DNA of 49,443 bases from Methylobacterium sp. NEAU K (GCF_030700285.1 NZ_JAUYZJ010000017.1:61896-111338); one strand, 5' to 3'. Positions 1 through 9,363 are shown, counted from the first letter of the stretch. A program made the numbers and translations. Notes: generated by a model not told the origin, from the letters alone.

Positions 1-29
1 GAGATGGCTTCCCAGCCCGGAGGCCGCCC

Positions 30-492
30 ATGTCGCTCCCTTCGCAACCGCTGCCGCCTGTGCCCAAGGATACCGCCCGGATCGCGCGGGCCGCATTCCG
101 GCGCAGCAACCCGTACATGCTCCTGCGCGACCGGCTCGTCGCCCTATTCGCCGATGCCGACTTCGCCGATCTCTACCCAAAGCTTGGCAAGCCAGCCTAC
201 GCGCCCTGGCGCCTCGCGCTCGTCACGCTGATGCAGTTCCGCGAGGGGCTGAGCGACCGGCGAGCGGCCGAGGCGGTGCGTGGTCGGATCGACTAGAAGT
301 ATCTGCTCGCCCTCGATCTGGCGGATGCGGGCTTCGACTTCTCCGTCCTGTGCGAGTTCCGGAGCCGCCTGCTCCAATGCGAGGCGGGCGAGCGCCTGCT
401 CACCCGGTTGCTGGACGCGGCCCGCGACGGTGGGCTGCTGAAGGCCCGCGGTCGGCAGCGCACGGACAGCACGCACGTCCTGGCCGCCATAC
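30..492 (+). pseudogene. IS1182-type transposase remnant
   Basis: The N-terminal part of an IS1182-family transposase. The reading frame from 30 matches, residue for residue over long stretches, the N-terminus of the transposase copy at 44145-45802 (shared blocks such as FADADFADLYP, YAPWRLALVTLMQF and GRQRTDSTHVLAA). A TAG stop at 294-296 interrupts it after GRID, and the frame then continues with KYLLALDL. Similarity stops near 492 and no catalytic C-terminal half follows, so this is a dead, truncated copy. It is clearly diverged from the second copy, so it is a different family member and not a recent duplicate. Confidence 0.8.
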
Positions 493-764
493 ACCTAAGG
501 TCCGGGTCGCGTTCCGCTCTCGCCGCATGCGCCCACGAGGGGAGGCCGGGGCAGACGCGACCCGTACCCGGACAGGTGGAGCGAAGCGGAACCTGATCCG
601 GGATCCGGCACGGAGCCCGCCGCGAAGCAGCCCTTGACCGAGAGGATCACGGCTGGCGCCCTCCGCGGTTTATCGTGCTATGGCCGTATCGGCTTGCCCA
701 TGGGGGCACGCGGGGCGGCATCGCGGCGGCCGGCTCGTGCGGGAAAGAGTGCGGAACGGGAACG
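493..764. other. Gene-free stretch before the AsmA-like gene
   Basis: No convincing gene. The sequence loses similarity to the transposase at about 492 and runs to the GTG start of the AsmA-like gene. It probably holds that gene's promoter, but no clear promoter boxes were recognised. Confidence 0.5.
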
Positions 765-3700
765 GTGCGTGATCTTCTGACCGCGCTGGCGGGCGCCGTC
801 ATCCTGGTTCTCGTCGCGGCGCTCACCGTCCCGCCCTTCGTCGACTGGCCGGCCCAGCGGGCGCTCGTCGACCGGGCGCTCGCCCGCTCCCTGGGCGTGC
901 CGGCCAGGACCGACGGGCGGATCGAGGTCCGCCTTCTGCCCTCGCCGCGGCTGCGCATCGATCGGCTGCACCTCGGGACCGACCCGGGCCGGCCGGCCCT
1001 GGACGCCCGCTTCGTCAAGGCCGAGATCGCGCTGGCGCCGCTCCTGAAGGGCGAGTTCCGCTTCACCGAGACGCGGATCGGCCGGGCGGAGATTAAGCTC
1101 CCGGTCGCCGCGAGCGACGCCCTGCGGGTGCCGCCCGATCTCGGCGAGGCGCTGCGCGCCCGCGACCTCGCCATCGAGGACCTGCACGTCCAACAATTCC
1201 TCGTGACGACGCAGGTGCCGGCCACGGGCCGGACCGATCAGCTCTACGTCCAGGACCTGCACCTGCAGGCCCCCGCCCTGATCGGACCATGGAGGATCGA
1301 GGGATCGAGCGGCGGCATTCCGTTCCGGGCGGTCAGCGGAACGCCGGGGCCGGATGGGCGGCTCGCGGTGAAGATCTCGGGCGGCGGTGACGCGCATCCC
1401 CGTTTCGAGGCGGATGCCCGGTTCGGGCTCGTCCCCACCGAGGCCGACGGGGCCGCGTTGCTCGAGGCCGAGGGCTGGGCCCGCCTCGTGGTTGGGCCGC
1501 CGACCCAGGCGGCGGGCGCCTACATGCCGTTCTCGCTCGGCGGGACGTTCAAGGCCCGCGGCACGCAGGTGCGGTTCGAGGGCGTCGACCTCGCGATCGA
1601 TCCGGGCGGACGCGCGCTCCGGCTCGCCGGGACCGGCCGTCTCGACCTGCGCCAGTGGCGCGCCGGCCTGAACCTGGAGGCCCGGCGCCTCGATCTCGAC
1701 GCCTTCCTGGCCTCGTCCGAGGGCCAGAACCTGATCGCCCGCGGCCTGCCGGGCCTCGGAAGCGGCCTGCCGACCATGCTCGACCTCGACCTCGCGGTGG
1801 GCAGCGCGGCGCTCGGCGGCGAGGAATGGTCGAATCTCGCGCTCGCCGGCACCGTCGAGCGCGCCGGCGGCGTGCTGCTGCGCCGCCTCTCCGCCGTCGG
1901 CCCCGGCGAGGCGACCGTGACCGTGAGCGGGCAGGTCGAGGCGTCGCCGTTCCGCCTGACCGGTCCTGTGGCGCTGGTCGTGGCCGATTCGGACCCGCTC
2001 GGGCGCTATCTGCGCCGGCTCGACGTGGAAGGCCCCCTGGTCGCGCTCCTCGACGGGCGCCGGGTCGAGGCCGCCGCCGACCTCTCCGCGGCGGCCTCGG
2101 GCCTGTCTCTGCGCAACCTGCGCCTCGGGCTGGGGTCGGCGCGGATCACCGGCAACGCCCGCTACACGGCCGCGGAGGCGGGCGCGCGCGGGCGCTTCGA
2201 GGCGCAGATCCGAGCGAGCGGCATCGACATCGCCGCCCTGCCGCCCGTCGGGACGGCGCTCGGCAGCCTGCGCGACCATGACCTCGCCCTGACCCTGGAG
2301 GCGCGCGACGTGCGCTTCGGACAGGCCGGCTCCGGGAATGGCACGATCGCAGCGAGCATCCAGTCGGACGGATCGAGCCTCGTGGTCGACAGCCTCGACG
2401 TCGCGGATCTCGCGGGCGCGAGCGCCAAGCTCACCGGCCGGATCGGCGCAGATGGGACCGGCCGCGTCTTCGGGCGGCTGAGGGCGCCCGTGGCGGCACC
2501 GCTGCTCGGCCTACTGGAGCGGGTCTGGCTCGGCGAGATCCGCCTGCTGCCCGCCTTCCTGCGCGAGGCGCCCCTCGATCTCGCCGTCACCCTGGACCGC
2601 GAGGCCGGCGCCTCCGATGTCCTGCGCACGCAGGCCCGGGGCAGCGCCGGCGGCGGCACCCTCGACATGACGCTCGCGAGCCGCGGAACGCGGACCGAGG
2701 GCGGGACCGCGACCCTGACCGCCCCCCGGGCGGGCGTGTGGTTCGGTCGCACCGACATCGCCGGCCTGCGGCAGGCCGCCGAACTTCACCTGAGCGCCGA
2801 GCGGCCCGCTCCGAACGTGCTCGCCCTGACCCTCAACGGGACGGTCGCCGGCCTGAGGCTCGCGACCGGCCGACCCATCCTGATCGGCCCCGACGCCTTG
2901 CCGACCGCCGGCGAGCTCCGTGCCGACACGGCCGATCTCGCCCCGTTCCTGACCCTCGCCGGGGCCGCCAGGCTGGCGCCGGGCGCGTGGCCGGCCGACC
3001 TGACCTTCACGCTCTCGAAGGACGGGGGCGACATCGGCACCACGATCACCGGCCGGGTCGCGGGCGCGGGCTTGAGCGGGAACCTGGCGCGGGCGCCGGG
3101 CGGGCCCATGCGCGGCCATGTCAGCCTCGACCGCCTGTCGGTGCCGCAACTGGCCGCCGCGCTGCTGCTGCCGCCGGATCCGGCCGGCGGGGACCGCTTC
3201 GGGCCGCCCCCGCCACCCCGTCCGCTGGTCGCGCTCAATGCCCGGGTCGCGGCCCTGGATCTCGGTCGCGGCCTCACCGCCACGGATGCCAGTGCGGCCC
3301 TGGGTTTCGCCGACGCGACGCTGACCCTGCGGGACCTCACGGCGAAGCTCGCCGGCGGCCGGATCGCGGGCTCGGCCACGATCACGCGCCAGGGACCCGC
3401 CGCCGCGATCGCGGGCGAGGGCACCCTCGACGACCTGTCGATCGCCGCGCTGGCCGGCGGAAGCCCGATCGGCGGCCGCCTGACGGCCGCCCTGCGCTTC
3501 AGCACCACTGCCGATACCGTGTCGGGCCTCGCCGAGAGCCTCTCCGGCAGCGGCACCCTCGGCTTCAAGGATCTGAGCGTCCCGGAGGCCGCTCCGTCGG
3601 CCCTCGGCCGCGCCCTGTCGCGTGCGGCGGAGATCGACGATCCTCTCCGGGAGGGCCGGCTCCAGGCCCTGGTCTCGGAGGAGCTTTCAAAGGGCGGCGC

Positions 3701-4202
3701 GCAGGCGCGGGCGCCCGCGACCAGCGCCGCCACGATCGTCGGCGGGCTCCTGAGGGCCGGCCCCCTCGATATCGATTTCGGCCCGGCCCGCTGGTCGGGC
3801 ACCCTCGGCTACGACCTGCGCGGCAATCGCCTCGACGTGCGCGGGCTGCTGTCCGGAGGTCCGGTCCCCCGGGGCTGGAGCGCCGGTCCCCCCGCGGTCC
3901 AGCTCGGCTTCAACGGGCCGCCTGGCGCGCCAGAGCGGGTGCTCGACGTCGGCGCCCTGTCGACCGGGCTCGCCGCCTTCGTGCTGCAGCGCGAGCTGGA
4001 GACCATCGAGCTGACCGAGGCCGATCAGGTCGAGCGGCAGCGCCGCCGGGCCCGGATCGAGATGGACCGGGCCCGCGCCGCTGCCCTCAAGGCCGCCGCC
4101 GAGAAGGCTGCGGCGGACGAGGCCGCCCGGCAGGCCCGGACGCGGGCGCAGGGTGAGGGGACACCGGCGGGCGAGCCTGCGCCGGCCGAAGCGCGGCCGT
4201 AA
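765..4202 (+). CDS. AsmA family protein (1145 aa)
   Basis: Large AsmA-like protein. Family members are anchored in the inner membrane by one N-terminal helix and extend into the periplasm; they are linked to outer-membrane biogenesis and lipid transport. The GTG at 765 was chosen because it puts one hydrophobic helix (LTALAGAVILVLVAALTV, about residues 5-22) right at the N-terminus, followed by the usual PPFVDW and an early AsmA-type segment (LPSPRLRIDRLHLG). The long middle is the repetitive beta-rich pattern of the family. An AsmA C-terminal-type region lies around residues 850-1040, and the tail (last 70 residues) is a charged Ala/Arg/Glu-rich probable coiled coil. The frame is open further upstream to 675, but that part looks non-coding. 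It converges with the oligopeptidase gene, 32 bases away. The family is well supported; the exact role is not known. Confidence 0.85.
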   Translation: MRDLLTALAGAVILVLVAALTVPPFVDWPAQRALVDRALARSLGVPARTDGRIEVRLLPSPRLRIDRLHLGTDPGRPALDARFVKAEIALAPLLKGEFRFTETRIGRAEIKLPVAASDALRVPPDLGEALRARDLAIEDLHVQQFLVTTQVPATGRTDQLYVQDLHLQAPALIGPWRIEGSSGGIPFRAVSGTPGPDGRLAVKISGGGDAHPRFEADARFGLVPTEADGAALLEAEGWARLVVGPPTQAAGAYMPFSLGGTFKARGTQVRFEGVDLAIDPGGRALRLAGTGRLDLRQWRAGLNLEARRLDLDAFLASSEGQNLIARGLPGLGSGLPTMLDLDLAVGSAALGGEEWSNLALAGTVERAGGVLLRRLSAVGPGEATVTVSGQVEASPFRLTGPVALVVADSDPLGRYLRRLDVEGPLVALLDGRRVEAAADLSAAASGLSLRNLRLGLGSARITGNARYTAAEAGARGRFEAQIRASGIDIAALPPVGTALGSLRDHDLALTLEARDVRFGQAGSGNGTIAASIQSDGSSLVVDSLDVADLAGASAKLTGRIGADGTGRVFGRLRAPVAAPLLGLLERVWLGEIRLLPAFLREAPLDLAVTLDREAGASDVLRTQARGSAGGGTLDMTLASRGTRTEGGTATLTAPRAGVWFGRTDIAGLRQAAELHLSAERPAPNVLALTLNGTVAGLRLATGRPILIGPDALPTAGELRADTADLAPFLTLAGAARLAPGAWPADLTFTLSKDGGDIGTTITGRVAGAGLSGNLARAPGGPMRGHVSLDRLSVPQLAAALLLPPDPAGGDRFGPPPPPRPLVALNARVAALDLGRGLTATDASAALGFADATLTLRDLTAKLAGGRIAGSATITRQGPAAAIAGEGTLDDLSIAALAGGSPIGGRLTAALRFSTTADTVSGLAESLSGSGTLGFKDLSVPEAAPSALGRALSRAAEIDDPLREGRLQALVSEELSKGGAQARAPATSAATIVGGLLRAGPLDIDFGPARWSGTLGYDLRGNRLDVRGLLSGGPVPRGWSAGPPAVQLGFNGPPGAPERVLDVGALSTGLAAFVLQRELETIELTEADQVERQRRRARIEMDRARAAALKAAAEKAAADEAARQARTRAQGEGTPAGEPAPAEARP

Positions 4203-4234
4203 ACGAACCGGCTGCCACTTCGGCGGCGAGCAGT

Positions 4235-6370
4235 CTACGCCTTCCCCACCGCCATCAGCGCGAAGGCGTAGATCAGCGCCACCTCCTCCAGCCGGTCGAA
4301 GCGGCCGGCGGCGCCGCCGTGGCCGGCCTCCATGTTGATGCGCAGGAGGATGGGGCCGCCGCCGGTCATCGTGGTGCGCAGCCGGGCAACCCATTTCGCC
4401 GGCTCCCAGTAGGTGACCCGCGGGTCGGTGAGGCCGCCCAGCGCCAGGATCGCCGGGTAATCCTGGGCGGCGACGTTGTCGTAGGGCGAGTATGCCAGGA
4501 TAGTCTCGAACGCCGTCTCACTCTCGGCCGGATTGCCCCATTCGGGCCATTCGGGCGGGGTCAGGGGCAGCTCCGCGTCGAGCATGGTGTTGAGCACGTC
4601 GACGAAGGGCACGTCGGCGACGATGCCGGCGAACAGCTCCGGCGCCAGGTTGGCGACCGCCCCCATCAGCATGCCGCCCGCCGAGCCGCCATGGGCGACG
4701 ATGCGCTTCTCGGCCGTGTAGCCGGCCGCGATCAGCGCCCGCGCGCAGGCGATGAAGTCCGTGAAGGTGTTGGGCTTCTTCTCGCGCTTGCCGTCGAGAT
4801 ACCAGCGCCAGCCCTTCTCGGTCCCGCCGCGGACATGCGCGATGGCATAGACGAAGCCGCGGTCGACCAGGCTCAGGAGGTTGGTCCGGAACCCGGCCGG
4901 CATCAGCGTCCCATAGGAGCCGTAGCCGTAGAGCAGGAGCGGCGCGCCGCCGTCGAGTTCCAGGTCCCGGCGGTGCAGGAGCGAGATGGGCACCTGCTCG
5001 CCGTCGGACGCGGTGGCGAACAGCCGGCGGGTCACGTAGGCGGCCGGGTCGTGCCCGCTCGGCACGGCCTGCCGCTTGCGCAGGACGCGCTCTCTGCTGC
5101 GGCAATCGTAATCCCAGGTCTCCGACGGCGTCGTCATGGAGGAGTAGACGAAGCGGATCGTGGCCGTGTCGAATTCGTGGCCCGGCTGCAGGCCGAGGGC
5201 GTAGGCCTCCTCGGCGAAGGCGACCGTGTGTTCGCGGCCGTCGCCGAGGTCGCGCACGATGATCCGGGGCCGCGCGTTCTCGATCTCGAGCCGGATCAGG
5301 TGGCCGGCCAGCAGGTGGAGATGGCGGATCATCACGCCCGGGCGGTGGGGCACGAGGTCCGTCCAGTTGGCGCGGCCCGGGTCGTCGAGGGGCGCCGTGA
5401 TGATCTTGAAGTCCTCGGCCCCGTCGGCGTTGGTGCGGATGAACAGGCGGTCGCCGCGATGCTCGACGGCGTAGATCAGCAGCGGCTCCCGCGGCTGCAC
5501 GAGGCGCAGGCGGGTAGAGTCGGCGTGCCGGTCGAGGAGCCGGACCTCCGAGGTCTCATGGTCGCTCGCCGTCACATCGAGGAACGCGCCGGACTGCGTC
5601 TGCCCGATATGGACGAAGTAGCCGGCATCCGGCTCCGTGTAGAGGGTCTCGTCGGACGTTTGCGCCGTGCCGAGGCGGTGGCGCATCACCTTGGCCGGCC
5701 GGTGGTTGGCATCGAGGGCGACGTACCAGAAGCTGTCGCCGTCCCCGGCCCAGACCGCCTCACCGGAGGTCGCCTCGACCCGGTCGTCGAGGTCGAGGCC
5801 GGTGGCGAGGTCGCGCACCCGGATCGTGTAGAGTTCGGAGCCCTTGGTGTCGGCGCTCCAGGCGAGCCGGGCGTGGTCGTCGGAATGTACCGCGGCGGCG
5901 ATCTCGAAGAACGGCAGCCCCTCGCCCTCGCGGTCGCCGTCGATCAGGATCGTCTCGTCCGGGTCGGGGCCGGTCTCGGGCACCTTGGGCGAGGCGGCCG
6001 GCCGCCGGCAGACCAGCGGATGCTGGCCGCCCTCGCGGTGGCGCGTGTAGTAGGCGTAGGGCCCGTCCGGGTCCGGCACGCCGCTCTCGTCCTCCTGAAT
6101 CCGCCCGCGCATCTCGGAAACCAGATCGCGCCGCAGCGCCGCCGTGCCGGCCAGCGCGGCCTCCGCGAAGGCGTTCTCGGCCTTGAGATAAGCGGCGATG
6201 TCCTCGGGCAGCGCGGAGGGGTCCTTGAGGACCTCCTGCCAGTTCGCCGCCTTCAACCACGCGTAGTCGTCGGTAATCTCCCGCCCGTGGACGCCGAAGC
6301 GCCGAGGCCGGGTCTCCGCGACCGGCGCTCCGGTCTGGTGAGCATGAAAGCCGCGCCCGATCTCCGTCAT
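4235..6370 (-). CDS. ptrB: Oligopeptidase B-like S9 serine peptidase (711 aa)
   Basis: Prolyl-oligopeptidase family (S9A), closest by layout to oligopeptidase B, which cleaves short peptides after basic residues in the cytoplasm. The N-terminal two-thirds form the beta-propeller gate (start motif DDYAWL near residue 35). The C-terminal alpha/beta hydrolase domain carries an apparently complete triad: Ser563 in GGSAGG, Asp649 in GLTDPRV and His684 in EAGHGG. The length is normal for the family. There is no signal peptide. The ATG at 6370 gives the standard N-terminus with the HG..DDYAWL block close behind. The gene stands alone, convergent with the AsmA-like gene. Oligopeptidase B versus another S9A peptidase was judged by eye only. 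Confidence 0.88.
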   Translation of the reverse strand: MTEIGRGFHAHQTGAPVAETRPRRFGVHGREITDDYAWLKAANWQEVLKDPSALPEDIAAYLKAENAFAEAALAGTAALRRDLVSEMRGRIQEDESGVPDPDGPYAYYTRHREGGQHPLVCRRPAASPKVPETGPDPDETILIDGDREGEGLPFFEIAAAVHSDDHARLAWSADTKGSELYTIRVRDLATGLDLDDRVEATSGEAVWAGDGDSFWYVALDANHRPAKVMRHRLGTAQTSDETLYTEPDAGYFVHIGQTQSGAFLDVTASDHETSEVRLLDRHADSTRLRLVQPREPLLIYAVEHRGDRLFIRTNADGAEDFKIITAPLDDPGRANWTDLVPHRPGVMIRHLHLLAGHLIRLEIENARPRIIVRDLGDGREHTVAFAEEAYALGLQPGHEFDTATIRFVYSSMTTPSETWDYDCRSRERVLRKRQAVPSGHDPAAYVTRRLFATASDGEQVPISLLHRRDLELDGGAPLLLYGYGSYGTLMPAGFRTNLLSLVDRGFVYAIAHVRGGTEKGWRWYLDGKREKKPNTFTDFIACARALIAAGYTAEKRIVAHGGSAGGMLMGAVANLAPELFAGIVADVPFVDVLNTMLDAELPLTPPEWPEWGNPAESETAFETILAYSPYDNVAAQDYPAILALGGLTDPRVTYWEPAKWVARLRTTMTGGGPILLRINMEAGHGGAAGRFDRLEEVALIYAFALMAVGKA

Positions 6371-6776
6371 CGTATCTCCCGCCGGGTCCCGTCACGTCTG
6401 GGTCTGGCCATGTGTCGCGCCGGGGGCCGCGAGGCAAGCCGTCACGATCCGGGACCCCGCCGAGCCGCCGGCCCGGCGGCGTGTCGCTCACTTTAAGTAA
6501 GCATCGATCGAGGGGCGAGACTACTTGTAGATTTAAGCGTTAAATCAGTTTTGTCGCCAAATGCGAGGATCGTCCATATTTTCGTAACATTATCATGTCT
6601 TGAGACACGAAACCAAAAATCGTATAGGGCTATACGGGACGGATGGGATCAAGACGTGGTCTGGGGCCTTTTAGGCTGCTTCTGCGTCCTGTCCGCCTCG
6701 GAATGCGAGCCTGAATAGGCTCGAAATCTGTGTGTCAGCGGATACAGCTGTCCACGCTACATCTGGGGGCTTCGCA
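6371..6776. other. AT-rich divergent intergenic region
   Basis: This stretch lies between the divergently read oligopeptidase and mucR genes. From about 6490 to 6640 it is much richer in A and T than its surroundings, as expected for promoters. It contains one perfect inverted repeat, listed separately. No gene was seen. Confidence 0.6.
6621..6636. promoter_or_regulatory. Perfect 7-2-7 palindrome upstream of mucR
   Basis: CGTATAG-GG-CTATACG is a perfect inverted repeat with 7-base arms and a 2-base centre. It lies in the AT-rich region about 140 bases before the mucR start. Size and position suit a dimeric repressor or activator site; the binding protein is unknown. Confidence 0.4.
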
Positions 6777-7190
6777 TTGAACGAGAACCGCATCAAGCTC
6801 GATCTTGTCGCCGTCACGGCCGAGGTCGTGGCAGCCTATGTGAGCAACAATTCCATCCTGGCGGACGATCTCAGCCCGCTCCTCGGCAGCGTCTATACAG
6901 CGCTGAGGCAGGTCACCGAGACCCGCGCGGTGGAGACGCCGCAGCCGGTCATCCCGGTCGCGGAGTCGGTCACACCAGACCACATCGTCTGCCTTGAGGA
7001 TGGCAAGACCTTCAAGTCGCTCAAGCGGCATCTTCGGGCCCGGTACAATATGAGCCCTGAGGAATACCGCGCGAAGTGGGACTTGCCGGCCGATTATCCG
7101 ATGGTGGCGCCGAACTATGCCAAGACCCGCTCCGATCTCGCCAAGGCGACCGGACTCGGACGGTTGGACCCCTACAAGGCCGCCGCCTGA
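6777..7190 (+). CDS. mucR: MucR/Ros-family transcriptional regulator (137 aa)
   Basis: Global regulator of the MucR/Ros family, which binds AT-rich DNA and controls exopolysaccharide, motility and cell-cycle genes in alphaproteobacteria. The TTG at 6777 is preferred because it yields the usual start (LNENRIKLDL) and has a G-rich ribosome-binding site just upstream; an in-frame GTG at 6732 would add 15 atypical residues. The DNA-binding half has the family signature: CLEDGKTFKSLKRHL, then MSPEEYRAKW, DYPMVAP and AKATGLG. The second zinc-binding cysteine of classical Ros (C-x-x-C) is Asp here, and the last histidine position reads Tyr. Such zinc-poor variants are known in rhizobial relatives. 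It is probably autoregulated, as family members often are, but no site was proven. Confidence 0.88.
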   Translation: MNENRIKLDLVAVTAEVVAAYVSNNSILADDLSPLLGSVYTALRQVTETRAVETPQPVIPVAESVTPDHIVCLEDGKTFKSLKRHLRARYNMSPEEYRAKWDLPADYPMVAPNYAKTRSDLAKATGLGRLDPYKAAA

Positions 7191-7321
7191 GGGCGGCCGG
7201 TAGGCCGGGGGAAGCGATCGGCACGGTCCCGGGATACCCGGGCGCGGTCGGGCGTTGGTGAGTCTCCGCACGTTGTATGCGATGCGGCCGAACTCGCCCG
7301 ACCGACGCCGAGGTGCCGTGC

Positions 7322-7534
7322 ATGATCGCTTCTCCCGATCCGCAGGACGGTGATCCCGCGGAGAATCTCGAGCGGATGAACGTGGCCCTCTCCGAATGGG
7401 CCGCGCGTTCTGCCTCCGACAGCGAGACGCTGATCGATCGCTTCGAAGAGATGGGCTACGCGGTCCGCGGCAAGCCTGAAGATGAGGTCGCCGAGATCCT
7501 TCGCCGGCCACCGGACCGAGCACGCCCGCGCTGA
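7322..7534 (+). CDS. Small hypothetical protein (70 aa)
   Basis: A 70-residue acidic helical-looking protein (MNVALSEWAARSASDSETLIDRFEEMGYAVRG region) with no recognised domain. The ATG at 7322 is chosen; upstream in-frame codons look non-coding. It lies 131 bases after mucR on the same strand with codon use like its neighbours. Function unknown. Confidence 0.6.
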   Translation: MIASPDPQDGDPAENLERMNVALSEWAARSASDSETLIDRFEEMGYAVRGKPEDEVAEILRRPPDRARPR

Positions 7535-7630
7535 CCGGACGCCATGTTAGGCAAAAAAACCTTGACTTTGTGAAAATTCCTGCGATGGTTGCGCGGTCGG
7601 TCGGTTTGAGCGGCAGCCTAGGAACAAAAC

Positions 7631-8491
7631 ATGAACATAAGAGCGCGGGTCGCCCGGGCCGGGGATGTCGGGGCGCGGAAATCCGCCGGGGTCGCCACCG
7701 GCCCGGGCGTCCTGCCGGCAGAGGCCGCGCGCCTGCTGACGAGCCTCGACGAGGCGGGGGCCTACGCGATGCCCGACCCGCTCACCGAGGATGGCCTCCT
7801 CGTCCGCCGGGGCGGCGACGGGATCTCGGTCGGGAGCGGGCGCTTCGCGCAGGCGGCGGCCCGGGTGCTGGCGGCGTCCGACCTGGCGGCCTGGGATCCC
7901 GGCGGCACCCGGCTGACGATCAGCGCCGCCGGACGGGCGCGCCTGCGCCGCCAGCAGGCGCCCGCCGGGATGGCCTACTTGGCGCAGCACCACGACCTGA
8001 CCGTGGTCCAGGGCGGCGGCTCGGAGCCGGCCCTGCGGAACGCGTCCGAGAACCCGCTCGCCTGGATGGTCCGGCGCCGGGGTGGCGACGGCACGCCACT
8101 GATCGACGCGGCCTCCTTCGAGGCCGGCGAGCGGCTGCGCCGGGACATGACCACGGCGGCGATGCTGCCGCGCATGGGGACGGATTTCGGGGCGCCCCGG
8201 ATCGACGACGGCGGTGCGCGCGATCCGGCCGCCGCCGCCGACCACGTGATCGCGGCCCGGCAGCGGGTGCGCGGAGCCCTCGATGCTGTCGGGAGCGACC
8301 TGTCGGGGCTGCTGATCGACCTGTGCGGTTTCCTCAAGGGGCTGGAGCGGATCGAGGCGGAGCGCCGCTGGCCGGCCCGCTCGGCCAAGGTCGTGGCGCG
8401 CATCGCCCTCGGGCGGCTCGCCGAGCATTACGGGCTGGAACGGGAGGCGACCGGGCCGGAGCGCGGGCGGATGCGGCTCTGGCGGGCGTGA
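7631..8491 (+). CDS. DUF6456 domain-containing protein (286 aa)
   Basis: Alphaproteobacterial protein with a C-terminal DUF6456-like domain, recognised from ENPLAWMVRRRGGDGTPLID, FEAGERLRRDM, the ARQRVRGALDAVG block and LIDLCGFLKGLERIE, with WPARSAKVV near the end (about residues 135-270). The N-terminal half is variable and may contain a winged-helix-like part. There is no signal peptide or membrane helix, so it should be cytoplasmic, possibly DNA-associated. The ATG at 7631 lies shortly after an AT-rich promoter-like stretch. Molecular function unknown. Confidence 0.8.
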   Translation: MNIRARVARAGDVGARKSAGVATGPGVLPAEAARLLTSLDEAGAYAMPDPLTEDGLLVRRGGDGISVGSGRFAQAAARVLAASDLAAWDPGGTRLTISAAGRARLRRQQAPAGMAYLAQHHDLTVVQGGGSEPALRNASENPLAWMVRRRGGDGTPLIDAASFEAGERLRRDMTTAAMLPRMGTDFGAPRIDDGGARDPAAAADHVIAARQRVRGALDAVGSDLSGLLIDLCGFLKGLERIEAERRWPARSAKVVARIALGRLAEHYGLEREATGPERGRMRLWRA

Positions 8492-8817
8492 GCACCGGCC
8501 GCATCCCGAGGCGCCGGGCGACCGAGGATGGTCTAGGGGTCGAAATTTGACCCTTGGTACCCGTTCCCGAGGTCCGGTGCGTATGGTTTCGCGACTGTCC
8601 AGTTTTCGATCGATGCGGCGCTTACCGGACGTTGTAGCCACGGCCGGGTCTGGCCGAGACCTGGCCGCCTCGTTTCAAGGGACCGGACGACCAGGCCGAC
8701 ATCGCGGCCGGCACACCCTTCAACGTCCGCCTTGCCTCGTTAGAGCCCGCCTGCAGGCCTCCGACCCGGGGGGCAACATCAACAGTGGCGACATGCCCTT
8801 GACAGAGGTGCCGCTTA
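8492..8817. other. Intergenic stretch before marR
   Basis: No convincing gene. The marR reading frame is open back to 8547, but that extension reads as random Arg/Gly-rich sequence. The promoter of marR should lie here. Confidence 0.5.
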
Positions 8818-8830
8818 GTAGGAAGCTACC
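8818..8830. promoter_or_regulatory. Operator-like motif at the marR start
   Basis: GTAGGAAGCTACC contains an inverted GTAG....CTAC core. It overlaps the ribosome-binding site (GGAAG) of marR and recurs in reverse orientation twice upstream of the next gene. This suggests an autoregulatory MarR operator. Confidence 0.55.
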
Positions 8831-8834
8831 GTTC

Positions 8835-9266
8835 ATGTCGCACCCCACCCTGGCATTGAAGCGCGCTTACCTGTCTCTTCGCAGAGCGTTGGAGCATACG
8901 GTAAAGCCGTTTCATTTTACGGGTGGCCAGTTCGACGTACTGCAGCTCTTGATGCACAACGATGGACTTGAACATCGGGACTTGCAGCGGCGTCTATCCA
9001 TAGCCTCTCCGACCCTGACCAACATTCTCGATGTTCTGGAACGAGAGGGTCATATCGAGCGCCGCTCCGACACGCCTGATGCCCGCATCAAAACAATTCA
9101 TATGTCCAGCCAGGCAAGGCAGCTCTGTGCATCAGACAAATTCTGTGCCGCGGGTGAGGCCTTGGTCAGACAGATGTTTGACGGATTCACGGACGACGAA
9201 CGCGGGGCATTTCTAAACGCATTGGTCCGCATCGAAACAAACCTCGACAGGGTCATCGCGCCTTAA
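8835..9266 (+). CDS. MarR-family transcriptional regulator (143 aa)
   Basis: Winged-helix regulator of the MarR family. Recognition helix region: FTGGQFDVLQLL, then DLQRRLSIASPTLTNILDVLEREG (helix-turn-helix, about residues 45-75), then the wing with RRSDTPDARIKTIHMS. The C-terminal helices (about 95-140) would form the dimer interface. The ATG at 8835 is chosen because the ribosome-binding site and an operator-like motif lie directly before it; an in-frame ATG at 8793 would place that motif inside the gene. Base composition is lower in GC than the neighbouring core genes, suggesting later acquisition together with the next gene. It likely represses itself and the SMP-30-like gene; the ligand is unknown. 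Confidence 0.85.
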   Translation: MSHPTLALKRAYLSLRRALEHTVKPFHFTGGQFDVLQLLMHNDGLEHRDLQRRLSIASPTLTNILDVLEREGHIERRSDTPDARIKTIHMSSQARQLCASDKFCAAGEALVRQMFDGFTDDERGAFLNALVRIETNLDRVIAP

Positions 9267-9300
9267 AGCAAGCCGCACGCTGAAGCCCCGCAACGAATTC

Positions 9301-9313
9301 GGTAGCTTCCTAC
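9301..9313. promoter_or_regulatory. Operator-like motif, copy 2
   Basis: GGTAGCTTCCTAC is the exact reverse complement of the motif at the marR start (8818-8830). It lies about 50 bases before the SMP-30-like gene. Confidence 0.55.
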
Positions 9314-9339
9314 GGTTATGCGGCAATCCCTTCAAAAAC

Positions 9340-9353
9340 ATAGCTTCCTACCG
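9340..9353. promoter_or_regulatory. Operator-like motif, copy 3
   Basis: ATAGCTTCCTACCG differs from copy 2 by one base in the core and lies just before the ribosome-binding site of the SMP-30-like gene. The two copies are about 39 bases apart, close to four helical turns, which would suit cooperative binding. Confidence 0.5.
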
Positions 9354-9363
9354 GAGTTTAGCC

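Noticed and set aside
4319..6496. 725-residue open frame opposite the oligopeptidase gene.
   Set aside because: A shadow frame of GC-rich coding DNA; the opposite strand has complete S9 family motifs.
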